DNA from: Streptomyces kanamyceticus
GTDB taxonomy: Bacteria; Actinomycetota; Actinomycetes; Streptomycetales; Streptomycetaceae
Reading direction: 5' to 3'
Assembly: GCF_008704495.1 (NCBI RefSeq)
Contig: NZ_CP023699.1
Location: 7,254,001-7,318,000 of the forward strand
DNA length: 64,000 nt
Positions 41,229-50,436 of this stretch are shown piece by piece. The notes under the pieces were generated by a model that saw only the letters and a program-made list of their open reading frames with translations, had not been told where the DNA came from and ran no database searches. Position 1 is the stretch's first letter; each line of letters starts with the position of its first letter. A program made the translations under genes and the position numbers.

Positions 41229-42194
41229 TCACACCGCCTGCGAGGCGACGTACGCACCGCGCTTCTCGATCGCCATCTGGTACAGCCGCCCCGCGCGGTA
41301 CGAGGAGCGGACCAGCGGCCCGGACATCACTCCGGAGAAGCCGATCTGGTCGGCCTCGTCCTTCAGCTCCACGAACTCCGCGGGCTTCACCCAGCGCTCC
41401 ACGGGGTGGTGGCGCGGCGTGGGCCGCAGGTACTGGGTGATGGTGATGAGCTCGGTGCCCGCCTCGTGCAGCTGGCGCAGCGCCTCGCTGACCTCTTCGC
41501 GGGTCTCACCCATGCCCAGGATCAGGTTGGACTTGGTGACGAGACCGGCCTCGCGGGCCTTCGTGATGACCTCGAGCGAGCGCTCGTAGCGGAAGCCGGG
41601 GCGGATCCGCTTGAAGATCCGCGGCACCGTCTCGACGTTGTGCCCGAGCACCTCGGGGCGGGACGAGAAGACCTCGGCCAGCTGGTCGGGCTCGGCGTTG
41701 AAGTCCGGGATGAGCAGCTCGACCTTGGTGTAGCCCTCGGCGCGCTCCGCCGTCATCGCGTGGATCTGGCGCACGGTCTCCGCGTACAGCCAGGCGCCGC
41801 CGTCCTCCAGGTCGTCGCGGGCGACGCCGGTGATCGTGGCGTAGTTCAGGTCCATCGTGACGACGGACTCGCCGACGCGGCGGGGCTCGTCGCGGTCGAG
41901 GGCCTGCGGCTTGCCCGTGTCGATCTGGCAGAAGTCACAGCGCCGCGTGCACTGGTCGCCGCCGATGAGGAACGTGGCCTCGCGGTCTTCCCAGCACTCG
42001 TAGATGTTCGGACAGCCCGCCTCCTGGCAGACCGTGTGCAGACCCTCGCTCTTCACGAGCTTCTGCAGGGCGTTGTACTCGGGGCCCATTTTCGCCCGGG
42101 TCTTGATCCACTCGGGCTTGCGCTCGATGGGGGTCTGGGCGTTCCGGACCTCCAGGCGCAGCATCTTGCGTCCGTCGGGTGCGACTGCGGACAC
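41229..42194 (-). CDS. lipA: Lipoyl synthase
   Basis: The product has 321 residues. This radical SAM enzyme inserts two sulfurs into octanoyl groups on lipoyl domains, including the E2 encoded at 60516-62231. The auxiliary cluster motif is [12 protein letters not shown] (CX4CX5C) and the SAM cluster CTRRCDFCQ (CX3CX2C); the terminal RSSY serine is present. GTG 42194 is chosen because AGGGAG lies just upstream; an in-frame extension to 42230 is less likely. It follows lipB with a 175-bp gap. Confidence 0.97.
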   Translation of the reverse strand: MSAVAPDGRKMLRLEVRNAQTPIERKPEWIKTRAKMGPEYNALQKLVKSEGLHTVCQEAGCPNIYECWEDREATFLIGGDQCTRRCDFCQIDTGKPQALDRDEPRRVGESVVTMDLNYATITGVARDDLEDGGAWLYAETVRQIHAMTAERAEGYTKVELLIPDFNAEPDQLAEVFSSRPEVLGHNVETVPRIFKRIRPGFRYERSLEVITKAREAGLVTKSNLILGMGETREEVSEALRQLHEAGTELITITQYLRPTPRHHPVERWVKPAEFVELKDEADQIGFSGVMSGPLVRSSYRAGRLYQMAIEKRGAYVASQAV

Positions 42195-42325
42195 ATCGGC
42201 TCCCTGTAGCTTCGATTCTTCGGCGCACACCAGGGTACGCCCGTGATGTCGTTGGGCTTACTTCTGGCCAACCTCTGGCCAAGGGGGTGCATTCCCCCGA
42301 GCCCCGGACCCGTGGGTCCAGGACC

Positions 42326-42375
42326 CGCCCTGAGGCGCCCTAAAGCGCCCTGAGGTGCCCTGAGGCTCCCTAAGC
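42326..42375 (-). repeat. Five degenerate 10-bp repeats beginning at the lipB stop
   Basis: Units of the type CGCCCTGAGG run through 42326-42375 with a 10-bp period. The lipB stop (TAG, reverse strand at 42370-42372) is inside the array. The spacing is strict, with one to three changes per unit. Confidence 0.75.
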
Positions 42376-43167
42376 GGTGGCCTTCTCGATGACCCGCGGC
42401 GCGAGCTCCGCGTTCTCCAGCACGTCCCGCAGGTGCCGCTCGGCGACCGGCAGCACGTCCGCGATGGTGATCTCGCGGTCCAGCTCGTACGAGAGGGACG
42501 TCACGCCCGCGTCGCGGATGCCGCACGGGATGATCCGGTCGAACCAGGTGTTGTCCGGGTTCACGTTGAACGCGAAGCCGTGCATCGTCACGCCCTTGGC
42601 GACGCGGATGCCGATCGCGGCGATCTTGCGGTCCTCGCGGCGCTGGCCCGCGTTGGACGGGGCGTACTCCGGACCGTTGAACCGGGCGTCGAACTCGTCG
42701 TCCTGAAGGCGCGGGTCGAAGTCCAGGGAGAGCCCGCCGAGCGCCGGACGTCGCTCCACCGGGTCGCCGAGGACCCACACGCCGCTGCGGCCCTCGACGC
42801 GCGAGGTCTCCAGACCGAACTCCGCACACGTACGGATAAGCGCCTCCTCCAGGCGGCGCACATGTGCTACGACGTCCACCGGGCGGGGCAGTTTCTGGAT
42901 CGGATAGCCGACCAACTGCCCCGGTCCGTGCCAGGTGATCTTGCCGCCGCGGTCCACGTCGACGACGGGAGTGCCGTCCAGCGGGCGCTCGCTGTCCTCG
43001 GTGCGGCGGCCCGCGGTGTAGACCGGCGGATGCTCCAGGAGCAGGCAGGTGTCGGGGACCTCGTCGGCGAAGCGGGCGGCGTGCACGCGGCGCTGCTCGT
43101 CCCACGCCTCTTGGTACTCGACGGCGTCCGGGCCGAAGCCCAGCCGGACGAACCGAAACTCACTCAC
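42370..43167 (-). CDS. lipB: Octanoyltransferase
   Basis: The product has 265 residues. It moves octanoyl groups from acyl carrier protein to lipoyl domains, the step before LipA. Motifs are [14 protein letters not shown], the [18 protein letters not shown] block, GGLSLDFD and the catalytic Lys/Cys region in [23 protein letters not shown] with ...IIPCGI. GTG 43167 follows AGGGAGGCACTGCC; the longer frame to 43350 overlaps the divergent promoter. lipB and lipA are read in the same direction. Confidence 0.96.
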   Translation of the reverse strand: MSEFRFVRLGFGPDAVEYQEAWDEQRRVHAARFADEVPDTCLLLEHPPVYTAGRRTEDSERPLDGTPVVDVDRGGKITWHGPGQLVGYPIQKLPRPVDVVAHVRRLEEALIRTCAEFGLETSRVEGRSGVWVLGDPVERRPALGGLSLDFDPRLQDDEFDARFNGPEYAPSNAGQRREDRKIAAIGIRVAKGVTMHGFAFNVNPDNTWFDRIIPCGIRDAGVTSLSYELDREITIADVLPVAERHLRDVLENAELAPRVIEKATA

Positions 43168-43272
43168 GGCAGTGCCTCCCTGAACGTTCACCGTGCACAT
43201 ATCGCGCCTCTGCCACTGTACGGGCCCCCTCGACCGGCAACTCCGACCCGGGTTCCTCACACGATCGGATGA

Positions 43273-44829
43273 ATGACGGGTCAAGCGCCCGACGGCGGCT
43301 CTGCTGGCCGCTACATTCACGCCGTTCACGAGGCCATAAGGGCTGCTCAAGGCAGGCCCGAAAGGCAGGAGACCGCACAGCCGATGACGGAACGACCCCC
43401 GCAGCGCACTCCCAACCGCCAGCTAGCCGCGCTCATCGCGGAAGCCGGGTTCTCCAATGCGGGCCTCGCGCGCCGCGTCGACCAGCTCGGGCTTGAGCAC
43501 GGCCTCGACCTGCGGTACGACAAGACGTCCGTGACCCGCTGGCTGCGCGGTCAGCAACCCAGAGGCACCACGCCCGCGCTGATCGCCGAGGTGTTCACGC
43601 GGCGGCTCGGGCGGCGCCTGTCCGCACAGGACCTCGGCCTCGACGCGTGCGCGCCGGTCTACGCGGGCCTGGAGTTCGCGGCCTCGCCCGAGGAGGCGGT
43701 CGACATCGTCGGCGGCCTGTGGCGCAAGGACTCCGGCAGCCACGCGGAACTGCGGAAGATCGCCTTCACCCCGGCGGGCCTCGTCGTACCGAGCAGGGAC
43801 TGGCTGATCGGCAGGGCCGACGAGCGGGTGGGACGCGGGGAGGCCGACCCCGGCCACTCGCGCGTACCGATCCAGGGCCGCCCCGTCGTACCCCGGCAGC
43901 GGCAGGGCCCCGAACGCGGTCCCGGTCAGCGGGTCACCAGCGGCGACATCGCGGCCCTGCGTGCCGTCGGGGAGCTCTTCCGCGCCCTCGACCACGCCTA
44001 CGGAGGCGGGCACGCGCGCCAGGCCCTGGTGCGCTACCTGGAGCACGAGGCCGAGCCGATGCTGCGCGGCACCTACGGCGAGCAGGCCGGGCGGCGGCTC
44101 TTCGCGGCCGCCGCCGACCTGACCCGGCTCGCGGGCTGGACCTCGTACGACATCGCCGCGCACGGCCTCGCCCAGCGGTACTACGTCCAGGCCCTGCGCC
44201 TCTCGCAGGCCGCCGGCGACCGTGCGTACGGCTCGTACGTCCTGGTCACCATGAGCCGCCAGGCCGTCTATCTGGGGCACGGGCGCGAGGCGGTCCAGCT
44301 GGCCCGCGTCGCCCAGCAGGGCGTCGGCTCGTCGGCGTCGCCCGTCGTCCAGGCCCTGCTCTACTCGGCGGAGGCGCGCGGGCACGGGGTGCTCGGCGAG
44401 GTGCGGGCCTGCACGGCGTCCCTGGTGCGGGCCGAGCGGTCGCTCGAAGCGGCGCGGCCCGGCGACGAAGTGCCGCACTGGGCACGGTTCTTCGACGAGG
44501 CGCAGCTCGCGGACGAGTTCGGGCACAGCTACCGCGATCTGCAGCAGTACCGCGCCGCGGCCCAGTACGCCGAGCGCTCCCTCCAGCTGCGGGCGCCCGC
44601 GTTCGCGCGCAGCCGCCTGTTCTGCCGGGTGGTGCTCGCCACCGCGCGGCTCGGCCTCGGCGAGCTGGAGCAGGCCTGTCAGCTGGGCGCGGAGGCGGCG
44701 CAGGCCGCGGGCGAGATGCGGTCCGCGCGGGCCCACGAATACGTACGCGACTTCGAGCGGCGTCTTGAGCCCTACCGGGACGCGGCCCCCGTGCGGGGGT
44801 ATCGCGACAAGGTCGCGGCGCTGGGATGA
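43273..44829 (+). CDS. HTH/TPR regulator of the NsdA-like type
   Basis: The product has 518 residues. The N-terminal part, after a 37-residue lead, has an XRE-like HTH ([47 protein letters not shown]). The C-terminal two-thirds is helical TPR-like ([41 protein letters not shown]). This plan matches NsdA-like proteins, which in Streptomyces repress sporulation and antibiotics. ATG 43273 and an internal ATG at 43384 are both possible; neither has a strong ribosome site. It is divergent from lipB. Confidence 0.85.
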   Translation: MTGQAPDGGSAGRYIHAVHEAIRAAQGRPERQETAQPMTERPPQRTPNRQLAALIAEAGFSNAGLARRVDQLGLEHGLDLRYDKTSVTRWLRGQQPRGTTPALIAEVFTRRLGRRLSAQDLGLDACAPVYAGLEFAASPEEAVDIVGGLWRKDSGSHAELRKIAFTPAGLVVPSRDWLIGRADERVGRGEADPGHSRVPIQGRPVVPRQRQGPERGPGQRVTSGDIAALRAVGELFRALDHAYGGGHARQALVRYLEHEAEPMLRGTYGEQAGRRLFAAAADLTRLAGWTSYDIAAHGLAQRYYVQALRLSQAAGDRAYGSYVLVTMSRQAVYLGHGREAVQLARVAQQGVGSSASPVVQALLYSAEARGHGVLGEVRACTASLVRAERSLEAARPGDEVPHWARFFDEAQLADEFGHSYRDLQQYRAAAQYAERSLQLRAPAFARSRLFCRVVLATARLGLGELEQACQLGAEAAQAAGEMRSARAHEYVRDFERRLEPYRDAAPVRGYRDKVAALG

Positions 44830-44870
44830 GCCAGTGCCGCGACCGTGCGGAGCGAAGCGGTGAGTCCCGC

Positions 44871-44930
44871 GGTGCCGGGCTCACCGCGAGGTGGTGCCGG
44901 GCTCACCGCAGGTGCCGGACTCACCGCAAG
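44871..44930 (-). repeat. Three about 19-bp repeats at the GH20 stop codon
   Basis: GGTGCCGGGCTCACCGCGAG (44871), GGTGCCGGGCTCACCGCA (44893) and GGTGCCGGACTCACCGCAAG (44911) follow closely. The gene's TGA stop is the TCA at 44921-44923, inside the last copy. Confidence 0.8.
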
Positions 44931-47125
44931 CGGGATGCCTCCTCGGCGCTCAAGGGCTCGTCCCACGTGATCAAGTCGTCCACGTCACCCCGCAGGCTCG
45001 CGGACTCCGTGCCGATGGAGCGCAGGGGGAGCGGGATCGAGGCGTCGACGGCGCCGATCCGCTTCCCGTCGGCGTACAGGACCGTGTGTCCCGGCGTCGC
45101 GACCCAGGTCAGCCGGGTCCAGCGGTCGAGCGGCAGCGTGTGGTCGAAGCTGAGGTCGGCCTCGCCGTAGCGCGTGAAGCCGACCCGTCCCGTGCCGTGC
45201 TGCATCAGCTTCAGGGCGCCCGCCTCGGAGCTGAGCAGCACCTGGTCGGGGGTGCGCGACGAGACGCGGACGCGGACCGAGACCGTCCAGGGCTCGGCGA
45301 CGTCCAGGCCGCCGAAGCCCACGCCGTCCCGGTCGGAGTCGAAGCGCCAGGCCCGGCCGCGCACGCCGGGCACCGGGGTCGGGTTGTCGATGATGTACGA
45401 GGTGCCGGACAGGCCGCCCGCGACGTCCTCGGCGAGGAGCGTGTTGCCGGGGCTGCCCGCGTACGTCCAGCCGCTCGGGTACGGCGCGTCGTCGAAGGTC
45501 CAGTGGTGGCTGGGGCGCCCCTGGACGCGGGGCACCACGGGCGCGGGCGTCGTCCCCGGCGGGTCGCCGACGCGCGCGGCGCGGGCCCGGAAGTCGGCGA
45601 GCGCGTCCGGTGTCACGGACCTGTTCCAGGCGCGGTCGGCGAGGATCGCGCGGGCGCCCGCCATGTGCCGCTCGAAGTAGCCGTCGTCGGCCCAGAAGTT
45701 GTAGTCGGCCCAGTTGGTGACGCCCGCGCCGAGCATGTCGGGCTCGGTACTGGGCGCCCAACTGTCGTACATCCAGGGCTCGTCGGGATACTTGTGGTGG
45801 TAGTTGTTCGGGGTGTCGTAGAACGGGCCGATGGCGATCTCGTCGTGCCCGGGGACGGCGGGCTCGGCGCCCGTGCCCTCCCAGGTGAGGAAGACGACCG
45901 GGGCGCGGACCTTCTGCTGGGGTGCGGCCAGGTGCTCGGAGCCGTTGTACACGGCGGTCCGCTTGCCGTGCGAAGTGACCACGTCGTCAAGGGTGTTGAT
46001 GTAGCGGTTGAGGAGGTCGCCCAGGGTGGAGACGTCGGGGGCGGACGCCAGGTAGTCCTGCACGCGCGGGCACTCGGCGAGCTGCCCAGGGACCTCCTCG
46101 GCGCCGATCGAGAACAGCGGCGCGTCGAACCAGCCCGCGAACTCGTCGACGATCTCCTCGGACTTCTCGATCGCCTTCTCGCTGGTCATGTCGATGATCC
46201 AGTCGGGCGTGAGGTGGGAGTGCGTGTGCGCGCCCGTGCACGGGTTCGGGCCCGAGCCGAAGCCGATGCCGAAGGTGCGGATGATCGCGGTGGCGTGGCC
46301 CGGCAGTTCGAGGCCGGGCATCAGCTGGACGTGGTGGCGGGCCGCGAAGGCCTTGAGGTGTTCGATGTCGGCGCGGCTGTAGCTGTGCTCGGGGTCGGCG
46401 AGGCCCGGGAACTTCGGGCTGTACAGGCGGAAGCCCTCGGATTCGGAGAGGTGCAGGAGCAGCGTGTTGAGCTTCTGGTCGCCCATCCTGCGGATCAGGT
46501 TCTCCAGGTAAGGGATCCGCCAGTACTTGCGGCCCGCGTCGAGGTGCACCATCCGGATCCGCTGCGCGGGGCGGTCGGTGGCCGTGGCGCGGGGCACCTC
46601 GCGGTGTCCTTCGGCCGTGGCGCGCAGGAGCTGGAGCAGGGTGCGGGTGCCGTAGTAGAGGCCGTGCGTGGAGGCGGCCTCGACGCGGACCGGGCCCCTG
46701 CTGTCGAAGCGGTAGCCCTCGGCGCCGGGTGCGTCCTTGTCCGTGAGGGTGAGGACGATGTCACCCGCCGCCGGGTGGCGGTCGCTGGTGATGCGGGGCG
46801 TGATGCCGGTGACCTGCTTGATCTCCGTACGCAGCTGAGCGGCGAGTTGTCGTACGGACTGCCGTGCCGGGCCCGGGAGTTCGGCGCGTCCCTCGGGCAG
46901 CGCGGTGGTGGACTCGGTGCGCGGGTCGATGAGGATGCGGGTGCGGCGGGTGAGTGAGGTGTGGCCGTCGAGTGCGGTCCATTGCGTGGGGCGGGGGATG
47001 ACGGACGGCGGGGTCGCCGCTCCCGCGGATCCCTCGCGAGGGCCGTCGGCGTGGGCGGTGGGCAAGGCTAGAGCTCCCATGAATAGGCCGAGGATGAGCG
47101 ATATCACCGGCAAGGTGCGACGCAC
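44921..47125 (-). CDS. Secreted GH20 beta-N-acetylhexosaminidase with LamG-like C-terminus
   Basis: The product has 734 residues. A Sec signal peptide (MRRTLPVISLILGLFMGALALPTAHA) is followed by a GH20b domain (VIPRPTQWTALDG), then the GH20 barrel with RIRMVHLDAGRKYW, LHLSESEGFRLYSP and LPGHATAI. The usual catalytic Asp-Glu pair reads GAEEVPG, so Asp is replaced by Glu. After about residue 555 a LamG-like sugar-binding jelly roll follows (HHWTFDDAPYPSG to the end). It would act on chitobiose-like or glycan N-acetylglucosamine outside the cell. Activity needs testing in view of the pair. Confidence 0.88.
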   Translation of the reverse strand: MRRTLPVISLILGLFMGALALPTAHADGPREGSAGAATPPSVIPRPTQWTALDGHTSLTRRTRILIDPRTESTTALPEGRAELPGPARQSVRQLAAQLRTEIKQVTGITPRITSDRHPAAGDIVLTLTDKDAPGAEGYRFDSRGPVRVEAASTHGLYYGTRTLLQLLRATAEGHREVPRATATDRPAQRIRMVHLDAGRKYWRIPYLENLIRRMGDQKLNTLLLHLSESEGFRLYSPKFPGLADPEHSYSRADIEHLKAFAARHHVQLMPGLELPGHATAIIRTFGIGFGSGPNPCTGAHTHSHLTPDWIIDMTSEKAIEKSEEIVDEFAGWFDAPLFSIGAEEVPGQLAECPRVQDYLASAPDVSTLGDLLNRYINTLDDVVTSHGKRTAVYNGSEHLAAPQQKVRAPVVFLTWEGTGAEPAVPGHDEIAIGPFYDTPNNYHHKYPDEPWMYDSWAPSTEPDMLGAGVTNWADYNFWADDGYFERHMAGARAILADRAWNRSVTPDALADFRARAARVGDPPGTTPAPVVPRVQGRPSHHWTFDDAPYPSGWTYAGSPGNTLLAEDVAGGLSGTSYIIDNPTPVPGVRGRAWRFDSDRDGVGFGGLDVAEPWTVSVRVRVSSRTPDQVLLSSEAGALKLMQHGTGRVGFTRYGEADLSFDHTLPLDRWTRLTWVATPGHTVLYADGKRIGAVDASIPLPLRSIGTESASLRGDVDDLITWDEPLSAEEASRLR

Positions 47126-47224
47126 GTCAGTCCTCCCGCTGCTGGGCGATTGCGAGGGAACGTAACCGCGTACTACCCATGTGGCAAGGGTGGTTGCAGG
47201 GATGGGTGGAGCCGTGGGCAGGGA

Positions 47225-47255
47225 GAAGCCCCCGCTTGGGGGGCGCGGGGGCTTC
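47225..47255 (-). terminator. Terminator after the FAD oxidoreductase gene
   Basis: GAAGCCCCCG at 47225 pairs with CGGGGGCTTC at 47246 over an 11-base loop, 29 bp past the stop at 47284. Confidence 0.85.
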
Positions 47256-47283
47256 CGGGGGAGCGGGACAGAGGTCGGATGGC

Positions 47284-48615
47284 TCAGGCGGCCGTGGCCA
47301 GTGACTCAGGGGCGTACGCCGTGGTGATGCCGAAGTCCGTGAGCGCGGCGTGCGCCGCGCGGCGGCCCGAGTACAGCGCGCCCTGCACCGTGCTGGTGTC
47401 CCGGTGGTCGCCGCACACGTAGAGCCCCGAGAGCAGCCGCACCGGGCGGCGCACGTCGTGCGGGGGCGGCATCGCGGGCACGGCCTCGCGGGTGTGGTGC
47501 ACGGCGAGCAGCTCCCAGCGGTCGGTCGGGGTGCCGTACAGGTCGGCGAGGTGCGTGCGGACGGCGCGCTGGTCGGGTGGCGGGCCGAGCACCGTCGAGG
47601 AGACGAGCACGCGGTCGGCGGGCGCGCGCGAGGGGTCGACCTGGCTGATCACCGCCGTGTGGGCGACCGGACCCGCACGGTCCGCGTCCAGGAGCAGCGC
47701 GGCCCCGTCGAGGGGCGGCTCGGGCGCGGTGTGGTGCACCACCGTCATCTCGTGGAAGGGCGGCACGCGCAGGCCCGGCAGGAGTTCGGCGGCGGCGCGG
47801 GCGTCGGTGGCCAGGAGTACGGCGCGGCAGCCGATCTCGCCGTGGCCCTCGGTGGCGACGCGGGACGTGGAGACGGAGGTGACCCGGACGCCGGTGCGGA
47901 CCGTGCCCGGCGGCAGGGTGGCGGCGAGGAGCTCGGGCAGGACCTCGGCGCCGCCCTCGGGCAGGCAGAGGCGGCCGCTCGCGAAGGCGTGCAGGGCGAG
48001 GTCGGCGCAGCGGCTCGATGTGGTCAGGTCGGGGTCGCACAGGAGCGCGGAGAGCAGTGGGCGCAGGAAGCCCTGGATGGTGCGCGAGGGGAGTCCGCGG
48101 GCGGACAGGGCGTCTCCCGCGGGGAGTTCGGGGCGCGACAGGATGCGCTCCACGGGGGTTGCCGCGAGGCGGGCCAGGGCCGCGCCCAGGCGTGCCTGGT
48201 CGAAGGGGCCGCCGAGGGGGCCGCCGGGGGGAGCGGATCGCGGTCCGCGGGGGGCGCTCGCCAGGGCGCGCGCGGCGCTGAGTGCGCCCCTCGCGCTCCG
48301 TGCGGGCACGGGCTCCGCCGCGCGGTGGTGGCGGCCTTCGCTGTGGACGAGGAGGCCGGGGGAGAAGGGGCGCAGGACCAGTGAGTCGAGGCCCGGGGTG
48401 CGGCGTAGTTCCGGATACGAGGTGGTGAGCAGTTGCCCGATCCTGTCCAGCCGGAACCCGTCTATCTTCTCGGTCGACATGCGGCCGCCGACGTAAGGGG
48501 CGGCCTCCAGGACGACGGTCGTTACACCGGCGCTGGTCAGCCGGTGTGCGGCCGAGAGGCCCGCGGCCCCGGCTCCCACGATGACGACGTCGGCATGGTG
48601 CGCAGGCTCTAGCAC
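47284..48615 (-). CDS. FAD-dependent amine oxidase/phytoene desaturase-like oxidoreductase
   Basis: The product has 443 residues. The N-terminal ADP-binding fold is VVIVGAGAAGLSAAHRLTSAGVTTVVLEA, followed by GGRMSTEKIDGFRLDRIGQLL. The C-terminus has the FAD motif GLYVCGDHRDTSTVQGALYSGRRAA. The family includes protoporphyrinogen oxidase, carotenoid desaturases and squalene-type enzymes; the substrate is unknown. GTG 48615 follows GGGAGGGGCAC, so the in-frame extension to 48873 is rejected. No neighbour suggests a pathway. Confidence 0.88.
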   Translation of the reverse strand: MLEPAHHADVVIVGAGAAGLSAAHRLTSAGVTTVVLEAAPYVGGRMSTEKIDGFRLDRIGQLLTTSYPELRRTPGLDSLVLRPFSPGLLVHSEGRHHRAAEPVPARSARGALSAARALASAPRGPRSAPPGGPLGGPFDQARLGAALARLAATPVERILSRPELPAGDALSARGLPSRTIQGFLRPLLSALLCDPDLTTSSRCADLALHAFASGRLCLPEGGAEVLPELLAATLPPGTVRTGVRVTSVSTSRVATEGHGEIGCRAVLLATDARAAAELLPGLRVPPFHEMTVVHHTAPEPPLDGAALLLDADRAGPVAHTAVISQVDPSRAPADRVLVSSTVLGPPPDQRAVRTHLADLYGTPTDRWELLAVHHTREAVPAMPPPHDVRRPVRLLSGLYVCGDHRDTSTVQGALYSGRRAAHAALTDFGITTAYAPESLATAA

Positions 48616-48847
48616 GTGCCCCTCCCAGAGGTCGTGCGGGCTTGTGGGGGCCTGATGCCCCCGACAGGGCTCCGGAATCCACGAGTTCGGATCGAGGGTA
48701 GGAGCGGGGGACGGCGTGGGGAGTCGCGCATGGACCGGGCACGGGCGCACGGGGGTCGCGTCGGGGCTGCCCTGCTGTGGGCAATCGTGCCGCTGGGGCG
48801 GCACGGGTGGGCACAGCCCACGTTGCCGAGGGGCGTTAACGGGGGGA

Positions 48848-48919
48848 TAGGAACCGCTGTCGTACAGAGCCATCGCGGTGGCGTAGAAACCGCTCCCGCG
48901 CAGAGCTATCGCAACGCCG
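48848..48919 (-). repeat. Two imperfect 36-bp repeats at the TIGR01777 gene stop
   Basis: TAGGAACCGCTGTCGTACAG (48848) and TAGAAACCGCTCCCGCGCAG (48884) start two copies, each continuing with AGC, ATCGC and a GC-rich end. The second holds the stop codon (48906-48908). About 26 of 36 positions agree by eye. Confidence 0.65.
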
Positions 48920-49817
48920 ATCTGAGCGTTTCCTCGATCGTCGGGAACGCGAACGTGAAACCGGACTCCAGGAGGCGCGTCGGCAGGACCCGTTGGCTGC
49001 CGAGTACGTCCGCCGCCATCTCTCCGAGCACGATCCGGAGCGCGGGCGCGGGGGCCGTCAGGAGCGTGGGGCGGTGCAGCACGCGCCCCATCGCGGCCGT
49101 CACCTCACGGTTGGTGAGCGGCTCGGGAGCCGTCAGGTTCACCGGGCCCGACAGCGCGGGCGTGTCGATGAGGTGTCGCAGGGCGGCCACCTCGTCGTGC
49201 AGCGAGATGTAGCTCCAGTACTGCCGTCCGTCGCCGAGGCGTCCGCCGAGCCCCGCCTTGAAGAGCGGGAAGAGACGGGCCCAGGCCCCGCCCCCGCGGC
49301 CCACCACCAGGCCGTTGCGGGCGACGACGGTCCGGATGCCCGCCTCCCTCGCTGCGGCGGTGGCCTCCTCCCACTCCACGCACAGGGACGGCAGGAAGCC
49401 GTCACCGGCGGGGGCGCTCTCGTCGACCGCGCGCTGTCCGGTGTCTCCGTAGTAGCCGATCGCGCTCGCGTTCAGGAACACCCGCGGCCGCTCGTGCTCG
49501 TCGAGCGAGGCGACGGCGGAGGCGAGCGCCGCGGTGCCGAGCACCCGGCTGTCGCGCAGCTCCCGCTTGTACGCGGCCGTCCAGCGGTGGTCGCCGATGC
49601 CCGCGCCCGCGAGGTTGACCACCGCGGTGCACCCGGCGAGTCCGGCCGTGTCCACGCGCCCCTGCTCGGGGGCCCAGCGCACCTCGTCCTTCGTGCGGGG
49701 CGCTCTGCGCACGAGCCGCACCACCTCGTGCCCGTCCTCGGTGAGGGAGCGGGTCAGCGCCGTACCGATGAGCCCGGAGGCGCCGGCCACGGCGACGCGG
49801 GACCGTGTGGTTTCCAT
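48906..49817 (-). CDS. TIGR01777 family (epimerase-like) protein
   Basis: The product has 303 residues. It is an atypical SDR: RVAVAGASGLIGTALTRSL at the N-terminus, VVNLAGAGIGDHRWT, NASAIGYYGDTGQRAVDE in the active-site region, and a C-terminal DUF1731 domain (LGEMAADVLGSQRVLPTRLLESGF). Members such as YfcH or SulA-like inhibitors are poorly characterised; no substrate is assigned. ATG 49817 is the only sensible start, as longer frames cross the divergent GNAT gene. Confidence 0.9.
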   Translation of the reverse strand: METTRSRVAVAGASGLIGTALTRSLTEDGHEVVRLVRRAPRTKDEVRWAPEQGRVDTAGLAGCTAVVNLAGAGIGDHRWTAAYKRELRDSRVLGTAALASAVASLDEHERPRVFLNASAIGYYGDTGQRAVDESAPAGDGFLPSLCVEWEEATAAAREAGIRTVVARNGLVVGRGGGAWARLFPLFKAGLGGRLGDGRQYWSYISLHDEVAALRHLIDTPALSGPVNLTAPEPLTNREVTAAMGRVLHRPTLLTAPAPALRIVLGEMAADVLGSQRVLPTRLLESGFTFAFPTIEETLRSALR

Positions 49818-49877
49818 GGGCCCATCCTGCCCCCAAAAACGACGGTGGGGCCCGTGGTGCCGCCGTACAGTGGCGCC

Positions 49878-50366
49878 ATGCCGGACATGCACATACGCAC
49901 CGCCCTGCCCGAGGACGACGATGCCCTCGCCCGCCTCGACCGCGCCACCTGGTCCACGCTGCACGCGGTCCAGCCGCGCCCGCAGCCGCCGTACGACCCC
50001 TTCTTCAACGACCGTTTCGGCCCGCGCGACCACCTGGTCGCCGAGGTGGACCAGCGGATCGTCGGCTATGTGAAGCTCGGCTACCCCACCCCGCTCCTCG
50101 TCAACGCGCACGTCCGGCAGATCCAGGGCTTCGTCGTCGCGGAGGAGCAGCGCGGCAAGGGCGTCGGCAGGACGCTGATCAGGGCGGCCATGGACGAGGC
50201 CCGCAGGCAGGGCGCGGTCCGCATCACGCTGCGGGTCCTCGGGCACAACACCCCGGCCCGCAAGCTCTACGAAGCGGAGGGCTTCGTGATCGAGGGCGTG
50301 CTGCCCGGCGAGTTCCTCCTCGACGGCGCGTACGTCGACGACGTCCTCATGGGCCGCCCCCTCTGA
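49878..50366 (+). CDS. GNAT family acetyltransferase
   Basis: The product has 162 residues. The acetyl-CoA site is VAEEQRGKGVGRTLIRAAMDEAR (R/QxxGxG/A), with the later GHNTPARKLYEAEGFVIEGV helix. The substrate, a small molecule or a protein, cannot be read. ATG 49878 is 60 bp from the divergent TIGR01777 start, so they share a promoter region. The PP2C phosphatase gene follows after 70 bp. Confidence 0.9.
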   Translation: MPDMHIRTALPEDDDALARLDRATWSTLHAVQPRPQPPYDPFFNDRFGPRDHLVAEVDQRIVGYVKLGYPTPLLVNAHVRQIQGFVVAEEQRGKGVGRTLIRAAMDEARRQGAVRITLRVLGHNTPARKLYEAEGFVIEGVLPGEFLLDGAYVDDVLMGRPL

Positions 50367-50436
50367 CCTGCGGGACGCCCCATCCGACGGACCGGCCCGG
50401 GGTGCGGTGTCCCGCCCGCCGTAGGAGCGTGAAGAG

